Assembly: GCF_003248515.1 (NCBI RefSeq)
Contig: NZ_QFOB01000027.1
Location: forward strand, 1 to 13,917
Direction of reading: 5' to 3'
Length of the DNA: 13,917 bases
Origin: Sphingomonas sp.
GTDB taxonomy: Bacteria > Pseudomonadota > Alphaproteobacteria > Sphingomonadales > Sphingomonadaceae
A model generated the notes under the pieces. The model searched no databases. It had not been told where the DNA came from and saw nothing but the letters and a program-made list of their open reading frames with translations. A program made the translations under genes and the position numbers. Each line of letters opens with the position of its first letter. Position 1 is the first letter of the stretch. This document shows, one piece after another, positions 7,454 to 12,197 of this stretch.

Positions 7454-8282
7454 GGATGAACGCGAGAATGTCGGCGTTGACCTCTTCGGCATGCGTGGTG
7501 TGCATGCCATGCGGCGCTCCAGGATACACCTTGAGAATGCTGCCCGTGATCAGTTCATGCTGCTTGAGCGCTGCATTCTTGTAAGGGACGACCTGATCGT
7601 CATCGCCCTGCAGGATCAGCGTCCGCACGGTGATCGCCTGCAGGTCGCCAGTCTGGTCAGTTTCGGAGAAGGCCTTGATGCCTTCATAGTGCGCCTTGGC
7701 GCTGCCCATCATGCCCTGACGCCACCAGTTGCGGATCGCCGCTTCCGACGACCTGGTCAGCAGCCGGTTGAACCCGTAGAACGGACCGGACGGCACATCG
7801 AGATAGAATTGGGCACGGTCGGCGGCGAGCTGCTTGCGGAAATCGTCGAATGTCTCGATCGGCACGCCGTCCGGGTTGGCGTCCGTCTCGACCATCAGCG
7901 GCGGCACCGAGGCGATCAGCACCGCCCTGGCGACGCGACCCTGAGGCTGCCCGTGCTGCGCGACATAGCGGGCGACCTGGCCGCCTCCGGTAGAATGTCC
8001 GACATGGACCACGTTCTGGAGGTCGAGTGCCTCGACCACCGCCGACGCGTCGGCGGCATAATGGTCCATGTCATGTCCGTCGCTGACCTGCGTCGAACGG
8101 CCGTGCCCGCGGCGGTCATGCGCCACCACGCGGAAGCCCTCGCCCAGGAAGAACAGCATCTGCGCATCCCAGTCGTCGGCGCTGAGCGGCCAGCCATGGT
8201 GGAAATGGATCGTCTGGGCGTCCTTCGGACCCCAATCCTTGTAGAAGATCTCGGCCCCATCATCAGTCGTTACAAACGGCAT
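7446..8282 (-). CDS. Alpha/beta hydrolase, non-heme haloperoxidase type
   Basis: A 278-residue cytoplasmic protein matching the cofactor-free chloroperoxidase/esterase family. Such enzymes are hydrolases or perhydrolases; halide oxidation is usually a peracid side reaction. Visible features are the oxyanion region HHGWPLSADDWD (28-39), the family box AHDRRGHGRS (54-63), nucleophile Ser97 in GHSTGGG, the catalytic acid in GDDDQVVP (one of Asp227-229), and catalytic His258 in PGAPHGM. All three triad members are present. The start is ATG 8282, with AGGAG at a good distance; the frame is open to 8450, but that extension overlaps the upstream gene and lacks family sequence. It is third in the operon, 64 bases after the decarboxylase-like gene and overlapping the dehydrogenase start. 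It may cleave an ester or lactone for the dehydrogenase or decarboxylase, but this is inference. Confidence 0.92.
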   Translation of the reverse strand: MPFVTTDDGAEIFYKDWGPKDAQTIHFHHGWPLSADDWDAQMLFFLGEGFRVVAHDRRGHGRSTQVSDGHDMDHYAADASAVVEALDLQNVVHVGHSTGGGQVARYVAQHGQPQGRVARAVLIASVPPLMVETDANPDGVPIETFDDFRKQLAADRAQFYLDVPSGPFYGFNRLLTRSSEAAIRNWWRQGMMGSAKAHYEGIKAFSETDQTGDLQAITVRTLILQGDDDQVVPYKNAALKQHELITGSILKVYPGAPHGMHTTHAEEVNADILAFIRG

Positions 8283-8346
8283 GTCACATCTCCTGCTCTG
8301 AAGTGGTGTCCCCCACCAACGTATTGACCGGTGCTTCGACGCATCA

Positions 8347-9255
8347 TCACTGCGCAAAACCGGATGTATTGAACGGCACCGGCATGTTGAGGACAAGCTG
8401 CGCATCGCGCACGACGTCGAACCGGAGCAACCTGGATGCGCCCAGGCCATTGAGCAGGTCGGTCATCGGTCCACCATGCCGTGTCAGTGTGACATCGCGC
8501 GGGAAGCTTGCTTGAGCGTAGGACAGGGCGTTGGTCTGGACCGTGGTGGTGTGCCAGCGCCCGTCGACCTGATGCACCATGGTGTTGCTGCCCAGGCGCG
8601 ACTGCGTGGGAACGTCGGTAAAGCCTGGCAGCGGGGCCGTAAGCGTCAGGTCCGGCGATCCATCGGTCGCCAGGATTTCGGCACGGACAGCACCATCGAG
8701 ATCCACCCTGATCCCCGTCAGCCATTTGGGAAGCTGATAGCCATGGACCCCGCGCACCCGCGCGATCTCGGTCGTGACGGGCAGAGCCAGGACATGGGCA
8801 TGAAAGGCGCGCCGCCGCACCTGCCGGACCAGCTCTGCGGCATGCGGGAGGCGCGATCCGGGCGACGGCACGACGACCGCGACCGACACCTCGTCATAGG
8901 GATCATTGTCGCAGACCGCATAGGAGAAGAAGGTCAGCGCGACGAGGCCGTGCCCCGGCCATGCCCGCAACGGCTGGAGGGGCATCGGCAGCGTCGCGCG
9001 CAGGCGATCGATCGGCGCCGCCAGGAGCAGCTGCACGCTGCTGCTGCGATAGTAGAAGTTGGGCGCCCAGACGGGACCGATGCGTGACTGCACCTTCTGT
9101 TTCGGGATACGCCGGAACCAGTCGATATTGCCCGCGGCTGGATCGCGCGCGACCTCGTCCAGATCCGGGTTCGAGCGGAACCGGTCATAATAGCCGCCCT
9201 TTGGAACCAGCACCTTGTGATCCGCAAATTCGACTTCGATGGATTCGTCGGTCAT
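8347..9255 (-). CDS. Acetoacetate decarboxylase-like (ADC superfamily) protein
   Basis: From the ATG at 9255 it has 302 residues, somewhat longer than true acetoacetate decarboxylase (about 245). The fold region is recognisable from SVQLLLAAPIDRLRATLP through GHGLVALTFFSYAV. PYDEVSVAVVV (about 119-129) supplies the conserved glutamate of the Y-x-E motif. HGYQLPKW (171-178) supplies a lysine (Lys177) where the Schiff-base lysine of the family sits, although the usual Lys-Lys pair is Lys-Trp here. Substrate and even decarboxylase activity are uncertain; many ADC-like proteins are hydratases, aldolases or dehydratases. The start was chosen for the GAAGAG ribosome-binding sequence; ATG 9285 would add 10 residues but has none. 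It is second in the operon, 39 bases after the flavin oxidoreductase. Confidence 0.75.
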   Translation of the reverse strand: MTDESIEVEFADHKVLVPKGGYYDRFRSNPDLDEVARDPAAGNIDWFRRIPKQKVQSRIGPVWAPNFYYRSSSVQLLLAAPIDRLRATLPMPLQPLRAWPGHGLVALTFFSYAVCDNDPYDEVSVAVVVPSPGSRLPHAAELVRQVRRRAFHAHVLALPVTTEIARVRGVHGYQLPKWLTGIRVDLDGAVRAEILATDGSPDLTLTAPLPGFTDVPTQSRLGSNTMVHQVDGRWHTTTVQTNALSYAQASFPRDVTLTRHGGPMTDLLNGLGASRLLRFDVVRDAQLVLNMPVPFNTSGFAQ

Positions 9256-9294
9256 TGCCATCTCTTCATCGTAAGGTTGAACCATGGTTGAGGG

Positions 9295-10527
9295 TCAAGC
9301 CGCGCGGTCTGCTATCCACCGACGATATTGCTTCGCCTGGCGCTTCGCCTCGACCTGCGCGGTGATGAGCGCCCAAAGCGGGGACACCTTTGCATTGGTG
9401 CGACGACCATGGCTCAGCCGGGCGAGCTGGTAGCGCACCGCCGACATATGCGCCGAGGAGGCGAGCGGCTTGTTCTTCCATGTGATCGGCTTGAGCGCGG
9501 GAGCGTCGTCGCCACCCTGCCGCCATCGGTTCGGCAGGTCGGGACGGATGGCAATGGCGGTGGCAATGCCCGCCATCGCGACGCCGCTGTCGATCACCGC
9601 CTGCGCCACCGCGCGCCGACGGATGCCGCCGGTCACCATCAGCGGCATCGCTGCGACCTCCGCGATCTCGCGCGCGAACTCGAGGAAATAGGCTTCGCGG
9701 GCAAGCGTGCGTTCGTCACGCGAACTGCCCATCATCGCCGGCGCCTCGTAGCTGCCGCCCGACAGCTCGACGAGATCGACGCCGAGCGGCGCGAGCATCT
9801 GGACCACGGAACGCGCATCCTCCGGCGAGAAGCCGCCCCGCTGGAAGTCGGCCGAGTTCAGCTTCACCGCCACCGCAAAGCCCGGCGAAACCGTCGCCCG
9901 CACCGCGCGGACGATATCGAGCAGCAGCCGTGCCCGGTTCTCCAGGCTTCCACCCCATTGATCGGTGCGGTGATTGGCGAGCGGCGAAAGAAACTGGCTC
10001 AGCAGATAGCCGTGCGCGGCGTGGATCTCGACGCCGGTGAAGCCGGCGCGCTCGGCCAGCGCCGATGTCGCAGCGAAACGATGCACGACGTCGGCGATGT
10101 CGTCGGCGGTCATCGCGCGCGGCATGGGAAACATGCCCGATTGCTTGCCGAGGTCCAGTGCGATCGCGGAAGGGGCGAGCGTCTGCTGCGCCAGACCGGC
10201 AGGCATCTGGCGTCCCGGATGGTTGATCTGCATCCAGACCTGCGCGCCGCTTTGCCGGGACGCCTTGGCCCAGGTGCGGAAGCGGTCGAGATACCGGTCG
10301 TCCTCCAGCACGACCCCGGCAGGGCCGGTCATGGCGCGGGCATCGATCATCACATTGCCGGTGATGATGAGACCGGCGCCGCCTTCACCCCAGGCACGAT
10401 AAAGACGGATCAGCGCGTCGGACGGCGCATGGTCGGCATCTGCCATATTCTCCTCCATCGCCGCCTTGGCGATGCGGTTGGGGATGGTTGCGCCGTTCGG
10501 CAGCTTCAGGGTTGAAAAGAGGGACAT
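9295..10527 (-). CDS. NADH:flavin oxidoreductase, YqjM-like Old Yellow Enzyme
   Basis: A 410-residue FMN-dependent ene-reductase of the class that carries two histidines in the active site. Visible features are PNRIAKAAMEENMAD at the N-terminus, QINHPGRQ at 100-107, HAAHGY at 169-174 (His169 and His172 bind the substrate oxygen, Tyr174 is the likely proton donor), DQWGGSLENR at 189-198, and a TGGIRRR phosphate-binding strand. After about residue 350 there is an unusual basic helical tail (KNKPLASSAHMS... to AKQYRRWIADRAA) about 50 residues long. The ATG at 10527 is chosen because GGAG lies 8 bases upstream; the open frame continues to 10593 through the promoter. It is the first gene of a four-gene minus-strand operon divergent from merR. 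The family differs from the NemA-like enzyme at 4537-5628, which has HAAN instead of HAAH. Confidence 0.92.
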   Translation of the reverse strand: MSLFSTLKLPNGATIPNRIAKAAMEENMADADHAPSDALIRLYRAWGEGGAGLIITGNVMIDARAMTGPAGVVLEDDRYLDRFRTWAKASRQSGAQVWMQINHPGRQMPAGLAQQTLAPSAIALDLGKQSGMFPMPRAMTADDIADVVHRFAATSALAERAGFTGVEIHAAHGYLLSQFLSPLANHRTDQWGGSLENRARLLLDIVRAVRATVSPGFAVAVKLNSADFQRGGFSPEDARSVVQMLAPLGVDLVELSGGSYEAPAMMGSSRDERTLAREAYFLEFAREIAEVAAMPLMVTGGIRRRAVAQAVIDSGVAMAGIATAIAIRPDLPNRWRQGGDDAPALKPITWKNKPLASSAHMSAVRYQLARLSHGRRTNAKVSPLWALITAQVEAKRQAKQYRRWIADRAA

Positions 10528-10548
10528 TGCCGAGACTCCAGAATTTGC

Positions 10549-10577
10549 TTGGCACGTCCATAACCTTTGAGTTAAGT
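10549..10577 (+). promoter_or_regulatory. Candidate merR promoter
   Basis: On the plus strand TTGGCA (10549-10554) and TTAAGT (10572-10577) are 17 bases apart. They overlap the MerR-type operator, which would give autoregulation. Transcription would start near 10584, about 24 bases before the merR ATG. The -10 match is only moderate. Confidence 0.35.
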
Positions 10578-10587
10578 TTAAGGTCAA
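10557..10587 (-). promoter_or_regulatory. MerR-type promoter/operator of the flavin oxidoreductase operon
   Basis: On the minus strand TTGACC (-35, 10587-10582) and TATGGA (-10, 10562-10557) are 19 bases apart, the long spacing typical of MerR-activated promoters. The spacer carries an imperfect 20-base dyad, CCTTTGAGTTAAGTTTAAGG on the plus strand at 10564-10583, with 7 of 10 positions matching between halves. The divergent merR gene starts 25 bases beyond it. The arrangement matches SoxR/CueR-style control; binding by the adjacent MerR protein is inferred. Confidence 0.65.
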
Positions 10588-10607
10588 GCACAAATTTGGA
10601 GCCTCAC

Positions 10608-11033
10608 ATGAAGATCGGCGAACTGGCGGCCCGCAGCGGCCTCTCGCAGTCGCGCATTCGATTCTACGAGAAGATCGGTCTGCTCAAAGCGGTCGACCGC
10701 CGCTCCAACGGCTATCGTGTCTATCCGAAGGATGCGCTGGTCGTGCTGGAGGTGATCGCGACGGCGCAGGGCGCGGGGTTCAGCCTCGACGAGATCCGCA
10801 CGCTGATGCCCAGCGATCTGGAAAAATGGGATCATGGCGCGTTGATGGACACGCTGCGCACCAAGGTCGTAGAAATCGGTCGGCTGCAGGAGCGGCTGAC
10901 CCGCACCAAGGCTCGGCTTGAAGGTCTGATCGAGGAAATCGAGGCGCGGCCGGACGACATCGACTGCGCCGCCAACGCGCGGCGCGTCCTGTCGCGACTG
11001 TTCGACGACGAAGATATTGCGGCCGCCGGCTAG
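10608..11033 (+). CDS. MerR-family transcriptional regulator
   Basis: A 141-residue regulator. Residues 1-70 form the winged helix-turn-helix of the family (MKIGELAARSGLSQSRIRFY, then EKIGLLKAVDRRSNGYRVY). Residues about 78-114 form the long antiparallel coiled-coil dimer helix (DTLRTKVVEIGRLQERL...). MerR proteins bend operators with 19-20 base spacers to activate them, and exactly such a promoter lies next door. There is no SoxR-type four-cysteine cluster and no metal-binding C-terminal Cys pair. Only one cysteine exists, Cys120, in DDIDCAANARRVLSRL. This suggests an organic or electrophile signal rather than a metal, but that is inference. The start ATG is preceded by GGAG at 10598-10601. 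The gene converges with the DJ-1 gene and their stop codons overlap. Confidence 0.93.
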   Translation: MKIGELAARSGLSQSRIRFYEKIGLLKAVDRRSNGYRVYPKDALVVLEVIATAQGAGFSLDEIRTLMPSDLEKWDHGALMDTLRTKVVEIGRLQERLTRTKARLEGLIEEIEARPDDIDCAANARRVLSRLFDDEDIAAAG

Positions 11034-11713
11034 AGCAATTCTACGACCTTCTTCGCGGTCGCCTTCGCGGAGAAGGGGTTCTGTCCCGTTACCAGACGAC
11101 CATCGACGACGACGTTGGATACGAACGGCAACAGCGCTTTTTCGTAACGCGCGCCACGTTTTTTCATCTCGGCCTCGGCGTTGTAGGGCATGAACTTCGC
11201 CACGCCCGCGAGCATCTCTTCACTCCAGGAAAAGCCGGTGACCTTACGGCCGGTGACCAGCAGCCCGCCGGTCGAAAGGCGAGTGTTGAGAAGTCCGCAA
11301 TAGCCGTGGCAGACGGCGGAGACGATGCCGCCCTGCTCCCAGATGGCGCGCGTGATCGTCTGCAAGCCGGCGCTGTCGGGAAAATCCCACATCACCGCGT
11401 GGCCACCGGTGAAATAGATCGCGTCAAACTGAGCAGAATCGATCTCATCGGGCCGAGCAGTCGCTTCAAGAAGAGACATTTTGGCGGGATCGTTGAGCCA
11501 CGCTCTGGCAGAGCCATCGAGAAGCGGCCATTTCAGGGCGCGGGGCTCGAGCGGCGATCGACCTCCGGCGGGGCTGACGATACGCTGATCACAGCCTTTC
11601 TCGGCGAATACGTCCCAGGCATGGGTCAACTCCGATAGCCACAGCCCAGTCGGATGTGACGGATCATCATAATGTGCCACATTGCTGACGACGTGGAGGA
11701 TATGTGTGGTCAT
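11030..11713 (-). CDS. Hsp31/DJ-1-type class I glutamine amidotransferase-like protein
   Basis: A 227-residue DJ-1/PfpI superfamily protein of the Hsp31/YDR533C branch. Members are reported as glutathione-independent glyoxalases, chaperones or protein-repair enzymes acting on dicarbonyl damage. Visible features are Glu28 in LWLSELTHAWDVF, the FTGGHAVMWDFP loop (101-112), and the nucleophilic elbow SAVCHGYCG with Cys135-His136. These supply the Glu-Cys-His set of Hsp31-like glyoxalases. The start ATG at 11713 follows an excellent GGGAGG; the open frame to 11737 lacks one. Its stop overlaps that of merR in the shared CTAG at 11030-11033. Activity on methylglyoxal or a related aldehyde fits the neighbouring electrophile-handling genes but is inferred. 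Confidence 0.9.
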   Translation of the reverse strand: MTTHILHVVSNVAHYDDPSHPTGLWLSELTHAWDVFAEKGCDQRIVSPAGGRSPLEPRALKWPLLDGSARAWLNDPAKMSLLEATARPDEIDSAQFDAIYFTGGHAVMWDFPDSAGLQTITRAIWEQGGIVSAVCHGYCGLLNTRLSTGGLLVTGRKVTGFSWSEEMLAGVAKFMPYNAEAEMKKRGARYEKALLPFVSNVVVDGRLVTGQNPFSAKATAKKVVELL

Positions 11714-12197
11714 CGAGCCTCCCTGGTAGTGGCGCATGTCGAACGAAGTGCGAATTGGCAGTTTGCAGTGACATTGAACATCACTTGAAGGTCAAGGGGA
11801 CTTTCAAACAAAGGCTCGTTTCGGAATCAGTCGAACTGGCTCGCGCAACGGATATGGGCGATTTCGTAGTGCTCTTCGCTGCAACTTTAATGCGGACGAC
11901 GTTTCCAAATGTTGCGCCCCATATTTGGCTTTCCAATCCTGTCGATCACGCGAGTCTTGCCTTTGTGTTTGCTCGGAGAGAGCAGCGTTCGGCAAGAGCA
12001 GCACTGCGGATCAACCGTTCGCAATGTTGGCATGGCCGCCGCGCCGGAAGGGGACGCAGGAATTAGCCAGCTGAGCTTGGCTCGTTAGAATTCGTCTCTC
12101 AAGCAGTTGAGGCTCGGCGAGGTGCAGAACGACGGCAGCAAAGCGCCTGTGAGATAAATCGCATACGCCCATCGATGGGCCGACTTTGGACACGATA
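11714..12197. other. Gene-free stretch between DJ-1 and MgtA-type genes
   Basis: About 480 bases. The DJ-1 leader occupies the left 100 bases. Beyond it the plus strand is open to 12066 (from 11704), and the minus strand reads open from 12193 to 11804 apart from one stop at 12011-12013. None of these readings resembles a protein I know. A 14-base perfect palindrome, GCCCATCGATGGGC, lies at 12167-12180, 18 bases after the MgtA-type stop. It could form a short hairpin but is not followed by a T tract on either strand. Confidence 0.4.
11767..11796 (-). promoter_or_regulatory. Candidate operator/promoter region of the DJ-1 gene
   Basis: The plus strand has a 19-base dyad AGTGACATTGAACATCACT (11767-11785), 7 of 9 positions symmetric. 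Next to it is AAGGTCAAG (11788-11796), which on the minus strand supplies a TTGACC -35 element. The same nine bases lie at the -35 of the flavin oxidoreductase operon (10580-10588). No good -10 is seen at 17-19 bases. The region sits 54 to 83 bases upstream of the DJ-1 start. Confidence 0.4.

Noticed and set aside
7209..8327. Plus-strand open frame of 372 codons
   Set aside because: Antisense to the alpha/beta hydrolase and the dehydrogenase N-terminus; Arg/His/Asp-rich composition typical of a shadow frame.
8283..8450. N-terminal extension of the alpha/beta hydrolase to 8450
   Set aside because: The extension overlaps the upstream gene end, is unlike the family, and ATG 8282 has a good ribosome-binding site.
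9328..10515. Long plus-strand open frame (395 codons)
   Set aside because: It lies entirely antisense to the flavin oxidoreductase, whose catalytic motifs are clear; long antisense frames are common in G+C-rich coding DNA.
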